Of a stretch of DNA of 34,678 nt, positions 15,014 through 23,683 are shown piece by piece. Source of the DNA: Bacteroidales bacterium (GTDB lineage Bacteria; Bacteroidota; Bacteroidia; Bacteroidales; GCA-2748055); contig JAGLOO010000056.1 in the NCBI GenBank assembly GCA_023138875.1, positions 1 to 34,678 on the forward strand, in the 5' to 3' direction. Positions within the stretch are counted from its first letter, which is position 1, and each line of letters opens with the position of its first letter. The position numbers and the translations under genes are program-made. The notes under the pieces are model-generated. The model was not told where the DNA came from and did not search any database. It saw nothing but the letters and a program-made list of their open reading frames with translations.

Positions 15014-16624
15014 TTACTCACCGCCTACCGGCGGATCGTTATCTTTCGTGATTATGGAAAGTCTCAGTTTGCGTTTTTTCCATCTTGATTCAAATTCCAT
15101 CACCTTTTTTTCTCCTTCGCGAAGCGGATCCCTTGCATCAAAAAAATAATATATACCGTTTTTAAACTCACCATATTCCTTTTTCAGGATCTCATTTCTG
15201 GCAGTGCTGATGTAATAAACAAATTCAACACTGACCGGGGTTACAGGGTGCAGCATAAGTTCACTGTTCTGTGTAATCTCATTAATTTTTTCAGCAGCTT
15301 TTTTTTCTTCAAATTGAGGCGTTTTCACCAACCTGTCCGGTAAAACAACCAGATTGAAAAATATCCTCAAAAAAAGTAAAATGATAATTAGCAATTCAAG
15401 CCTTATATCCTTTTTCTTCAACATCAAAAAATAACCTGTGAGTACGATCACCAGGGTAAAGCAATAAGTGATTAATGCTCTTCCCGATCCAGCGATGCTG
15501 TGTGTTAAGAAATACCATGTTCCGATGACCAGTGCCAATCCGGATAAAATGAAAATCATTTTCCATAATGCCCTGTAAAAATTATCCTTCTGCTTTAGAT
15601 CAGAATAATAATTAACCAGTAAAATAAGAATGACAGGATATAACATAAACAGGTACCTTGGATAAGTACCAACAGATGTCCAGTAAACTGGAATATTCAC
15701 CACAAAAACCAGTGCCAAGTATCCAGGGTATTCCTTTTCCCTGAGATTGCTGTAGAATGATTTCCTGAAAAGAAATATAAATAATAACGACCAGGGAAGA
15801 AGGTTGTAGGCCTGATCAAAAGGAAAGTAAAATAAGTGCTTTATTGTTCTCCAAAATCCATATTCAATAAATGTCCTTTTTGTTGATTCTGTCACCAAGC
15901 TTCTGAAAAATTCAGGTTCCCTGCTGTTTTCCCATAAAAGATAATAATATCCACCAACCAGAAAAATAAATACTATCAGACCGGTCAGATGAGAAGGATG
16001 GAACAATTTTTTAAGGGATTTGAAATATGCCAGTGCAGTAACCAGGGTCAGGACCTGAAAAATCAGGGCAGGTAATCCCTTCATTAAGAAACCAGTGGAT
16101 GCGAGAAAATAGCTTATTAAATAAAGGGAAAAATACTTCTTCTTTGTTATGAAATAGTATATCAGGTAGAAATTCAGAAAAATTACCATGGAAAAGCTCA
16201 GGTCTATCAGACCTCTCATTGAATCGTAGAAAAGGATCCTCCCGCAGCTTATAAATATCAGTGAACTCAGGAAGGCCACCCGTGTACCCAGTTCCTTCCG
16301 TGTGGTATAATAAATGATCAGACCAAAGATCAGCAATGAAATTACAGAAGGTAAACGCAAGATAAATTCAGAATACTGGTTAAAAAGATTGAAAAATCCC
16401 AGTAAAATCCAGTTATACAAGGGAGGTTTGCTAAAGTAATATTCTCCATTAATAGTAGGGGTTATCAGGCTGCCGGAATGATGCATTTCAAATGCGACCA
16501 GCCCCCTGGTTGCTTCATCAGCAATTAATGGCGACAAGCCGAGGTTAATAAAAAGAGCCGGTATGAGCAGGAGCAGGATAAACCAGGCCAGGTATTGATG
16601 GTGTCCAGGGGCAGTTTTATACAT
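15014..16624 (-). CDS. ArnT/PMT-type (GT39/GT83) membrane glycosyltransferase
   Basis: This is a 536-residue polytopic membrane protein that should transfer a sugar from an isoprenoid-phosphate donor. The N-terminal loop after the first helix carries the catalytic-type acidic pair in IADEATRGLVAFEM, followed by GEYYFSKPPLYNWIL, as in ArnT and related PMT_2 proteins. About 10-12 hydrophobic helices follow (for example LLIFGLIIYYT, LALVFVVNIPVYW, ILLVNYYSDL), then a soluble C-terminal tail of about 90 residues. I prefer the ATG at 16624 (MYKTAPGHHQYLAW) over one 13 codons upstream, because it directly precedes the first helix. The last codons, encoding DPPVGGE, form a palindrome. The sugar and acceptor cannot be told from sequence; lipid A or glycoprotein modification are options. 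Confidence 0.8.
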   Translation of the reverse strand: MYKTAPGHHQYLAWFILLLLIPALFINLGLSPLIADEATRGLVAFEMHHSGSLITPTINGEYYFSKPPLYNWILLGFFNLFNQYSEFILRLPSVISLLIFGLIIYYTTRKELGTRVAFLSSLIFISCGRILFYDSMRGLIDLSFSMVIFLNFYLIYYFITKKKYFSLYLISYFLASTGFLMKGLPALIFQVLTLVTALAYFKSLKKLFHPSHLTGLIVFIFLVGGYYYLLWENSREPEFFRSLVTESTKRTFIEYGFWRTIKHLFYFPFDQAYNLLPWSLLFIFLFRKSFYSNLREKEYPGYLALVFVVNIPVYWTSVGTYPRYLFMLYPVILILLVNYYSDLKQKDNFYRALWKMIFILSGLALVIGTWYFLTHSIAGSGRALITYCFTLVIVLTGYFLMLKKKDIRLELLIIILLFLRIFFNLVVLPDRLVKTPQFEEKKAAEKINEITQNSELMLHPVTPVSVEFVYYISTARNEILKKEYGEFKNGIYYFFDARDPLREGEKKVMEFESRWKKRKLRLSIITKDNDPPVGGE

Positions 16625-16687
16625 GACTGAGGCAAAAATAAGGCTTAAAGATTGTCCTGCCACAGAAATAACGCAAAGATTAAGTAT

Positions 16688-16854
16688 TCATTTGGAAATA
16701 GGAGAGGCAAAAGCAGCTACATCCTTACCGGTGATTTGCCTGTCACAAAGAATTAGCAGCCTTTCCAGCACGCTTCTGAACTCACGGATATTCCCGGTTC
16801 ATTCAATTATTTGTAATTCTTCAATGGCGTCTCAGGTGATTTCTTTTACAGGCC
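16688..16854 (-). pseudogene. Sigma-54-dependent activator fragment (C-terminal AAA+ end)
   Basis: Minus-strand translation gives PVKEIT, stop, DAIEELQIIE, stop, TGNIREFRSVLERLLILCD, then RQITGKDVAAFASPISK and a stop. This is the C-terminal end of the AAA+ domain of NtrC-type activators, where intact proteins have (W)TGNIRELRNVVERL. One internal TGA (16799-16801) replaces the conserved Trp codon; the other is at 16832-16834. No start, Walker motifs or GAFTGA loop are present in the remaining 140 nt up to the next gene, and the DNA-binding Fis helix is absent. It is a decayed relic lying on the same strand just upstream of the glycosyltransferase. Confidence 0.8.
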
Positions 16855-16998
16855 TGCAAAGCAGTACAGTTCCCCCGGTCTATATGCCAGTATAACCTAT
16901 TCTCAATTCTGGCGTGTGTTGCATCAATACAGCTCTTGTATTATTTTTCCTAAACAGAGAGAAGAAATAGACACTCATTTAACTAAATACATTAACTA

Positions 16999-17243
16999 AT
17001 GGCTCAAAATGGATTCGGACACCTTGACACTTATACCCTCAAGAAAAGACGAAAGAATTATAATCTTTATTCTATTCTGAGAATGGTGTTAGTAATTGGA
17101 GGTCTTGCACTTTCACATACGACAAGGAATAGTATGATCTGGCACTTTTCGGATCAATTGCTTTTTACTTGATTCTTATGTATTCATTCCGCACCTGGGA
17201 AATTAAAATGAAGAAAGAACTAGAGAGACGAGGCGAGATTTAG
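16999..17243 (+). pseudogene. Small two-TM membrane protein with a frameshift
   Basis: An ATG at 16999 opens a frame giving MAQNGFGHLDTYTLKKRRKN, then a hydrophobic helix, YSILRMVLVIGGLALS. It is cut by a TGA at 17170-17172. Another frame, open from about 17130, gives YDLALFGSIAFYLILMYSF, then TWEIKMKKELERRGEI and a stop at 17241. Together these read as one protein of about 80 residues: a basic N-terminus, two membrane helices and a charged C-terminal helix, a layout common in small Bacteroidota proteins. Start-to-stop length is 245 nt, so one base is missing (or two are extra) near 17130-17145. It is either a real frameshift or a sequencing error. It is convergent with lysS. Confidence 0.65.
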
Positions 17244-17288
17244 GAAGTGACAACCTGGTGACAAAATATTATATTCCAGGAAGTCGTA

Positions 17289-19022
17289 TTAGTCTTTGAT
17301 CCATTCCCCGACAGCTTCCGGACTTAAGCCCGCCAATCCCAACTTGTTCTTTTTGTTATAGCCATTCAGGTCATTGGCCAGTTTACCCGGTTTTTCAACC
17401 TCCTTGAGCTTCTCAATGGTGGTGTATCTCAGCTTCTTTAATACTTCCACCCACTCCCCGGGTATCCCAAGCTCTAAATATTCTTCCTTTGGGCTTTCGA
17501 TTTTCACTTTAGGGGTTTCTGGTTTCATCTGGGGGAAGAAGAGTACTTCCTGGATGCTGGACTGGTTGGTCATCAGCATCACAAGCCGGTCCATGCCCAG
17601 GCCCATTCCCGAGGTGGGGGGCATGCCATACTCCAGTGCGCGTACGAAGTCCATATCGATGAACATGGCTTCGTGGTCCCCTTTTTCGGAGAGTTTCAGC
17701 TGGTCATGGAAGCGCTCCAACTGGTCGATGGGGTCGTTTAACTCCGTATAGGCATTGCAAAGCTCTTTGCCGTTGACAATCAGTTCGAACCTTTCGGTGA
17801 GTTCCGGGTTGTCGCGGTGCTTTTTGCACAAGGGGGACATCTCGATGGGGTAATCCGTAACAAAGGTGGGTTGGATCAAATTGGGCTCAGCCTTTTCCCC
17901 GAAAATGGTATCGATGATCTTTCCTTTGCCCATAGTTTCATCCAGTTCCACGTCCAGTTTTTTTGCCAGGCTCCTTAATCCCGATTCGTCCATTCCGGAT
18001 ATATCAAACCCGGTGCTTTCCTTGATGGCATCAGTCATCGTGATGCGCTTGAATGGCTTTTCAAAATCAATGGTTTGATCTCCAACCTGAACTATGGCTT
18101 TTTCATGCAGGTCACGACCCACTTTCCGGATCATCTCCTCGGTGAAATCCATCATCCAGCGATAATCCTTGTAGGCCACATAAATTTCCATGACAGTGAA
18201 CTCAGGATTATGCATACGGTCCATTCCTTCATTCCTGAAATCCTTGGAGAACTCGTAAACTCCATCATACCCGCCAACGATAAGCCTTTTCAGATACAGT
18301 TCGTTGGCAATGCGTAAGTAAAGAGGAATATTTAGCGTATTGTGGTATGTTTTAAAAGGACGTGCAGCGGCTCCGCCCGGTATGGGTTGCAGGATCGGGG
18401 TCTCCACCTCAAGGTACCCCCTGTCGTTGAATAACTCCCTCATCGAATTATAGATCTGAGTCCTTTTCCTGAACAGTTCCCTTGACTCGGGATTTACGAT
18501 CAGGTCCACGTAACGTTGCCTGTACCTGTATTCCAGGTCCGTTACCGCATCATACACCTTTCCTTCTTTCTCTTTGACAATGGGGAGGGGTTTAATGGAT
18601 TTGCTGAGCAGTACCAGTTCCTTTACATGGACAGAGATTTCCCCAACCTGGGTCCTGAAGGCAAATCCCCTGATCCCAATGATATCTCCGATATCGAGCA
18701 GTTTTTTAAATACAGTATTGTACAGGGTCTTGTCTTCTCCTGGGCAAAGATCGTCCCGCCGAAAATAAATCTGAATCCTCCCCGAGGAATCCTGAATTTC
18801 CGCAAAAGAGGCACTACCCATGATCCGGCGGCTCATGAGCCGTCCGGCAAGAGTAACATCCTGTAAGGCCTGTTCATCCTTCTCAATCACAGATATCACA
18901 TCCGAGGCTTTGTGGCTGATTACGAATGTCTCCGGAGGGTACGGATTAAAGCCAAGCTGTCTGATTTCTTCAAGGGAGTTCCTTCTGATTTGTTCCTGTT
19001 CGCTGAGTTCGGAATTGTGCAT
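17289..19022 (-). CDS. lysS: Lysyl-tRNA synthetase, class II
   Basis: The enzyme charges tRNA-Lys with lysine. The 577 residues comprise an OB-fold anticodon-binding domain (about 55-160, LAGRLMSRRIMGSASFAEIQ) and a class II catalytic domain. Motif 2 is FRNEGMDRMHNPEFT near 262-276, and motif 3 is GMGLGMDRLVMLM near 470-482. SSIQEVLFFPQMKPE ends the standard protein. After it comes a C-terminal extension of about 75 residues (EYLELGIPGEWVEVLKKLRY, KPGKL, NGYNKKNKLG), helical and seen in some Bacteroidota LysRS. Fragments of this extension occur elsewhere in the window. The gene is divergent from recJ with 94 nt between the start codons. Confidence 0.97.
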   Translation of the reverse strand: MHNSELSEQEQIRRNSLEEIRQLGFNPYPPETFVISHKASDVISVIEKDEQALQDVTLAGRLMSRRIMGSASFAEIQDSSGRIQIYFRRDDLCPGEDKTLYNTVFKKLLDIGDIIGIRGFAFRTQVGEISVHVKELVLLSKSIKPLPIVKEKEGKVYDAVTDLEYRYRQRYVDLIVNPESRELFRKRTQIYNSMRELFNDRGYLEVETPILQPIPGGAAARPFKTYHNTLNIPLYLRIANELYLKRLIVGGYDGVYEFSKDFRNEGMDRMHNPEFTVMEIYVAYKDYRWMMDFTEEMIRKVGRDLHEKAIVQVGDQTIDFEKPFKRITMTDAIKESTGFDISGMDESGLRSLAKKLDVELDETMGKGKIIDTIFGEKAEPNLIQPTFVTDYPIEMSPLCKKHRDNPELTERFELIVNGKELCNAYTELNDPIDQLERFHDQLKLSEKGDHEAMFIDMDFVRALEYGMPPTSGMGLGMDRLVMLMTNQSSIQEVLFFPQMKPETPKVKIESPKEEYLELGIPGEWVEVLKKLRYTTIEKLKEVEKPGKLANDLNGYNKKNKLGLAGLSPEAVGEWIKD

Positions 19023-19046
19023 TATGGATATAAATTATGATGGGCA

Positions 19047-19054
19047 CAAAGGTA
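19047..19054 (-). promoter_or_regulatory. lysS promoter -7 box
   Basis: TACCTTTG on the minus strand matches the Bacteroidota -7 consensus and lies about 25 nt before the lysS ATG. A TTG about 22 nt further upstream could be the -33 element. The region overlaps the leader and promoter of recJ on the other strand. Confidence 0.6.
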
Positions 19055-19068
19055 TAAAAAGATTATGT

Positions 19069-19076
19069 TAATTTTG
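19069..19076 (+). promoter_or_regulatory. recJ promoter -7 box
   Basis: TAATTTTG fits TAnnTTTG and lies 40 nt before the recJ ATG. Its probable -33 region falls over the lysS transcription start, so the two divergent promoters are interleaved. No good TTTG is seen at -33. Confidence 0.4.
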
Positions 19077-19116
19077 CAAGATAGAGAGGGGGGGAAGCCT
19101 GTTGTATTGCTGACAA

Positions 19117-20835
19117 ATGATGGATAAAAACTGGATCATAAAAGCACAGGGTGATGAAGATGTGATTGCTTCCCTTACCCGCGACCTTGGCATAGATAAG
19201 CCCCTTGCACGGCTTCTGATCCAGCGCGGGATCAACACCTACGAAGAAGCCAGAGCCTTTTTCCGTCCCGACCTGGCAAACCTTCATGATCCATTCCTGA
19301 TGAAAGATATGGATGTAGCTATACAGCGCATCGAGGAAGCGATAAAGGCAGGAGAGAAGGTAATGGTGTACGGCGACTACGATGTAGACGGGACCACAGC
19401 TGTTGCACTGGTTTATTCATTCTTCAAAGACAAATTCAAAGAGATCGATTACTACATACCCGACAGGTACGCTGAGGGATATGGGATTTCGTTGAAAGGG
19501 ATTGATTATGCTGCTCAGCAGGGGTTCAGCCTGATAATTGCCCTGGACTGTGGTATTAAGGCAGTGGACAAGATCGAATATGCCAGGAAATTGGGCACCG
19601 AGTTCATTATCTGTGACCATCACAATCCGGGTGAAGTGATCCCCGATGCTATAGCTGTACTGGACCCAAAACAGGAAGGCTGTAATTATCCCTATAAAGA
19701 ACTTTCCGGGTGTGGAGTTGGATTAAAGCTTGTACAGGCCTATAGCAAGAAAACAGGATTTCCCGATGAGAGGATCTATGACTACCTGGACCTGGTGGTT
19801 GTCAGTATTGCTTCGGACATTGTACCTATTACTGGTGAGAATCGGATCATGGCTTACTTCGGATTGAAGAAGCTGAATGAGAGCCCTTCGATGGGTCTCA
19901 AGGCCATCAGGGAAGTGGCGGGGATTGATAACAGGAAGATTGACATCGAAGATATCGTCTTTAAGATCGGACCGCGTATCAATGCTGCGGGAAGGATGGA
20001 GTCGGGAAGGAAATCGGTTGACCTGCTGGTTAGTGATAAGAGCGGGGAAGCCAGCATTATCAGTAAAATGATCAACAATTTCAACCTTGACCGCAGGAAT
20101 ATAGATACAGAGATTACCCGGCAGGCCATAGAAATGATCCGCGGCAATGCCCAGCTCCAGGAGCGGAATTCCACTGTACTTTATAATCCGGAATGGCACA
20201 AAGGGGTGATCGGGATCGTGGCTTCAAGGCTTCTTGATCATTATTATAAGCCAACGATAATCCTGACCAGGTCCAATGGTTTCGCCACAGGGTCGGCCAG
20301 GTCGGTCAATGGATTTGACCTCTACCATGCCATTGAATCATGCAATGATCTGCTGGAGAACTTTGGCGGACATAAGTATGCTGCCGGACTGACCATGAAG
20401 ATTAAAAACGTTGAGAAGTTTACCGAACGGTTTGAAAAGATCGTTAGCGAAACCATTGATCCGGAACAGTTGATCCCTGTGGAAGAAATCGATACCGAGC
20501 TGCAGTTGAAACAGATCAATGAGAAATTTTTCCGTGTATTGAAACAATTCCAACCTTTCGGACCAGAAAATATCAGCCCCATCTTCCTATCGGAAAATGT
20601 GGTAGATAACGGATATGGCCGAACCGTTGGAGTGAATGGTGAGCATCTGAAACTGACACTTATACAGGAAGAAAATCCCTTCAAGGTGTTCCCTGCCATT
20701 GCTTTTCACCGGGGAAAGGACTTCAGTAAGATCAATAAAGGCATCCCCTTTGATATCTGTTACCAGCTCACGGAGAATGAATTCCGGGGCAAGGTTAACC
20801 TGCAGATCCACATCAAGGATATCAAATTTGATTAA
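19117..20835 (+). CDS. recJ: Single-stranded-DNA-specific 5'-3' exonuclease RecJ
   Basis: RecJ degrades single-stranded DNA 5' to 3' in recombination, mismatch and base-excision repair. The 572 residues match the family. The DHH phosphoesterase domain shows MVYGDYDVDGTTAVAL (about 85-100), LIIALDCGIKA (about 143-153) and FIICDHHNPG (about 163-172). The DHHA1 part has WHKGVIGIVASRLLD and NGFATGSARSVNGFDLYHAI, and FGGHKYAAGLTMK follows. The C-terminal OB-like domain holds FQPFGPENISPIF. Metal-binding aspartates and histidines appear complete. Its stop codon overlaps that of the convergent HhH gene. Confidence 0.96.
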   Translation: MMDKNWIIKAQGDEDVIASLTRDLGIDKPLARLLIQRGINTYEEARAFFRPDLANLHDPFLMKDMDVAIQRIEEAIKAGEKVMVYGDYDVDGTTAVALVYSFFKDKFKEIDYYIPDRYAEGYGISLKGIDYAAQQGFSLIIALDCGIKAVDKIEYARKLGTEFIICDHHNPGEVIPDAIAVLDPKQEGCNYPYKELSGCGVGLKLVQAYSKKTGFPDERIYDYLDLVVVSIASDIVPITGENRIMAYFGLKKLNESPSMGLKAIREVAGIDNRKIDIEDIVFKIGPRINAAGRMESGRKSVDLLVSDKSGEASIISKMINNFNLDRRNIDTEITRQAIEMIRGNAQLQERNSTVLYNPEWHKGVIGIVASRLLDHYYKPTIILTRSNGFATGSARSVNGFDLYHAIESCNDLLENFGGHKYAAGLTMKIKNVEKFTERFEKIVSETIDPEQLIPVEEIDTELQLKQINEKFFRVLKQFQPFGPENISPIFLSENVVDNGYGRTVGVNGEHLKLTLIQEENPFKVFPAIAFHRGKDFSKINKGIPFDICYQLTENEFRGKVNLQIHIKDIKFD

Positions 20836-22853
20836 AGGCTGAAACGCATCTGCAGCCCTGTTTCCCATTTTTTATTTCCTGGAATCATATCATTGCCCGA
20901 TCCTGTATTTTCCCTGTCGTGATAGGTGATAACCGATGCTGTACCTGCAATGGTCAGTTTCCTTCCGGGTTTCAGTGACAATACAAATGAGACCTTCTGG
21001 CCTTTCCCATAATAAACAGGGAAATTGAAACTGTAATAGAGACCGGGTTCATACAGGTATATCCTGTTATCCCAGTCGGCTATATTGAAGACCACGAATT
21101 GCAGGGTGCATTTCAGTTTTTTCAGGGCACTTATTCCTGCTTGCTGAACAGCTGCATAGCCCGGGATCGGTTTGATGTTTCCTGACAGAAGTGACACAAC
21201 CACCCTGGATTGCCACTGAAGAATGAATCCGGGATTATAAATGATCCGGAGATCCAGCCTGGTCACCTCAGAGGTCCTTATGGAACGAATGCCGGGATTG
21301 TCGGTTCCCGGAGTAGTCTGCCAGAGTTTTTTCACGAGTCGGATCTTCCACTGGAGGCTTCCATACCCGGTATTCCGGAATGTACAACTGTACCTGTAGC
21401 CTGTTGATGGAACACTGGTAAGGTAACGTGAGGCAGGATAGCTGAATAGTTCCGCCGTAAAGTTAACAATGAATGATTTTCCCGGTTCTGCCAGTAATTG
21501 CAATGCAATTCCCTTTTCATTACCAATGGTACTTCCCGAGGCGTACGAGGATGGAAGGAATCCCCGGTAGGCAGGACCGTAATGATGAAGAAGCAGGAGT
21601 GCCTGGAAGAAATCATTGAAGCGGTATTTAAAGCCGGTCAGGATCGCTGTCGAATTCCAGCTCCCGGTAGCAAGTTCCCCAAATGATTCGAATTGCCTTT
21701 TGCTCCATTGCCATTGGAAACTGCAGGAGTGATGTATTGAGGGATCTATGTCCGCCTTCAGGCTATCGATCCCCTTCCGTGTCAGGCTGCAGACCTCGAA
21801 TCCGTACATTGAACCGAGGGCCAGGTTTTTTATCCTGGTTACTGCCTGGACCCCGGAAGTAAACCGGAAACCCAGGGAGCGTCCTTCCAATTCACCGGAT
21901 AACCTGTGCAGCCCGGTCTTTCGCTGGTGATCCATCCAGTCAATACCTTTTATATTCTCAGGAAGATCATTCAGGGAAAGGTCCAACTGTTGATAGGACG
22001 ACCATATCATCAGTTCAACCTGCTTCAGATCCATCCGGCAGGCAGCACCCCTGTGAAACCTGTACTCATTCAGGGATGCATATGGTTTCAGTTTTGATAT
22101 GGAGTTCCTGTTCAATTGAAAACCCTCAGGGGAATGCATAAAACCCACACCGTTAACAAGCCCAAGTCCATGATGAAGCTGAAAATTCCCTGCGACGATC
22201 TGCTTGATGATGCGGTACCCCCGGTAAATGATATATCCTGACATAAATTCTGGCTGGATCCCTTGAGAAAATCTTTCACCCGCATCTTTTTCATAGGCCA
22301 GGCCCAGTGAGAAATTCCTCCCGGCATGGGCTTTTATCCTGATACTAATCTTAAGTGGAGATGCATTGTATGCCGGTTTATTCATTACTCCACCGGTAGT
22401 GTTGTAACCAACGGATTCGGGAAAGACCCTGCCTGCATTGATCAGGACCATGCCATTTCCGGAATGCTCTGGCCTGATAGCCGCACCAGTTTCTACGGTG
22501 AGATAGCAGGCAATCTTCCTGATGCGGGAAACCCTGAATCCTGTTAGTGAAGCCAGTTCATAGATGGAGTAAAGATTGCCGTATTCATTTCTGTATTCTA
22601 TCAACACGTGTACCTGGAATGGTGTAAACAGGCCTGATTCACCCAGCTGTTCAGGTGTTGCCGTATTGAGGTTTACCGGATGATTGATCCGGTCCAGATG
22701 TTCTTCAAAGATCTCTTCTGGAATTTCTGCCGTTTCATTCCTGTACAGGAGCTCTTCTGCATTGTTCACAGGTTCCTCAGGGTGTTGAGGAAAAACGACC
22801 GGTGAGAACCGGATTATAAAGAGGAGGAACAGTATATGAAACCTACCAGACAT
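20832..22853 (-). CDS. Helix-hairpin-helix protein with outer-membrane beta-barrel-like C-terminus
   Basis: This 673-residue protein is of a type widespread in Bacteroidota and without a settled function. It has a signal peptide (FHILFLLFIIRFSPVVFPQ) and then a ComEA-like helix-hairpin-helix region at about residues 40-125 (NLNTATPEQLGESGLFTPFQ, then EYGNLYSIYELASLTGF). Some 500 residues of alternating aromatic/glycine-rich strands follow, ending in KKWETGLQMRFSL, a terminal beta-signal-like strand. HhH motifs bind DNA or mediate protein contacts, so a role in DNA uptake at the outer membrane is possible but unproved. Its start overlaps the stop of the upstream PorV-like gene by 11 nt, so they are translationally coupled. 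Confidence 0.8.
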   Translation of the reverse strand: MSGRFHILFLLFIIRFSPVVFPQHPEEPVNNAEELLYRNETAEIPEEIFEEHLDRINHPVNLNTATPEQLGESGLFTPFQVHVLIEYRNEYGNLYSIYELASLTGFRVSRIRKIACYLTVETGAAIRPEHSGNGMVLINAGRVFPESVGYNTTGGVMNKPAYNASPLKISIRIKAHAGRNFSLGLAYEKDAGERFSQGIQPEFMSGYIIYRGYRIIKQIVAGNFQLHHGLGLVNGVGFMHSPEGFQLNRNSISKLKPYASLNEYRFHRGAACRMDLKQVELMIWSSYQQLDLSLNDLPENIKGIDWMDHQRKTGLHRLSGELEGRSLGFRFTSGVQAVTRIKNLALGSMYGFEVCSLTRKGIDSLKADIDPSIHHSCSFQWQWSKRQFESFGELATGSWNSTAILTGFKYRFNDFFQALLLLHHYGPAYRGFLPSSYASGSTIGNEKGIALQLLAEPGKSFIVNFTAELFSYPASRYLTSVPSTGYRYSCTFRNTGYGSLQWKIRLVKKLWQTTPGTDNPGIRSIRTSEVTRLDLRIIYNPGFILQWQSRVVVSLLSGNIKPIPGYAAVQQAGISALKKLKCTLQFVVFNIADWDNRIYLYEPGLYYSFNFPVYYGKGQKVSFVLSLKPGRKLTIAGTASVITYHDRENTGSGNDMIPGNKKWETGLQMRFSL

Positions 22854-23676
22854 AAGTTAAGGACGATGAAGGTGTACTTCCGGAATCAATCATATATTCA
22901 AATGCAACGTGAATGGTCCAATGCATGTATAGAACGACAATCCCCCCGGAAACGGAGAATGGCCTGTTGTGCATTCCAAGGTTGATCCCAATCCGGTCTT
23001 TGAGTTCCAGCTCGATGCCCTGACACATTTGAATATGGCTTTCGGGCATGATATGCAGATCAGAATGGAATGTGGCGGTTTGAAAGAAGGTATATGAGCA
23101 TCCGGCTGAGATTATCATAAAGTTCATTTGTTGGCCATGCGTATCAGCGGACCAGTAGGCAGGATGCATTACATGTCCACCGATAACCAGTTTATCATTG
23201 ATCCTGGCCTGGATCCCCATGGCGCAGCTGAATCCCGGGTGGAAGATAATCTGTTCGGGGATGCTGGAATTCCAGACATGAATACCCAGACCTGCAGTGA
23301 TCCCCGGATGCAGTTTCATGCCGTAGGAGATCCATGTCGAAGTATGGTACAAGCCCCTGATCCCAAAAGCGGAAAGCGTTGCTCCAAATGCTCCCTCACC
23401 GGTGGGAACCTGTCCGGAAATGGAGGAGATTCCCAGTTTGTTAATTATAAACGGCCGCGTATGTTGCAGTGAAATAGACTTGCGATTGATCCACCCCAGA
23501 CCGGCCTGGTTATATCTGGCATCGGTAAATCCTGACCGGGTGACAAAGCTGCCCCCGATGGCTGCAACAGAGGCCTCCTGCCAGGGGATTTGTCCTAACG
23601 CCGGAAATAGAGATAAAAAAAAGACCGGGATTACAAGTCCCGGTCTTTTCAAATTCCACTTCTGTGGGAATATCAT
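22843..23676 (-). CDS. PorV/PorQ-like outer-membrane protein (predicted)
   Basis: The 277-residue product starts with a basic segment and a hydrophobic stretch, RPGLVIPVFFLSLFPALGQ, a good signal peptide cut near residue 29. The mature start, EASVAAIGGSFVTRSGFTDA followed by YNQAGLGWI, resembles the beginning of PorV/FadL-type barrels, where a small-residue helix is followed by an N-P/Q-A-G-L turn. Strands continue to the C-terminus. It overlaps the HhH gene by 11 nt and begins 7 nt after purE. The signal-peptide codons coincide with a strong terminator hairpin (23614-23647), so expression from purE read-through should be low or conditional. No later ATG would keep an export signal, which supports this start. 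Confidence 0.7.
   Translation of the reverse strand: MIFPQKWNLKRPGLVIPVFFLSLFPALGQIPWQEASVAAIGGSFVTRSGFTDARYNQAGLGWINRKSISLQHTRPFIINKLGISSISGQVPTGEGAFGATLSAFGIRGLYHTSTWISYGMKLHPGITAGLGIHVWNSSIPEQIIFHPGFSCAMGIQARINDKLVIGGHVMHPAYWSADTHGQQMNFMIISAGCSYTFFQTATFHSDLHIMPESHIQMCQGIELELKDRIGINLGMHNRPFSVSGGIVVLYMHWTIHVAFEYMIDSGSTPSSSLTYVW
23614..23647 (-). terminator. Strong Rho-independent terminator inside a signal-peptide coding sequence
   Basis: AAGACCGGGA pairs perfectly over 10 bp with TCCCGGTCTT around a 7-nt loop and is followed on the minus strand by eight T residues. It lies about 37 nt downstream of the purE stop and is fully inside codons 10-21 of the PorV-like gene, encoding KRPGLVIPVFFLS. 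Confidence 0.85.
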
Positions 23677-23683
23677 TGCATAC

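Noticed and set aside
14858-15088. 76-codon frame between glnA and the glycosyltransferase
   Set aside because: Composition is unlike a protein and its 3' half is antisense to the glycosyltransferase gene.
16688-16854. TGA read as tryptophan (code change)
   Set aside because: One TGA sits at a conserved Trp, but obgE and the PAP2 gene both use TGA as a normal stop and all intact genes use TGG for Trp. The fragment also lacks a start and most of the protein, so decay explains it better.
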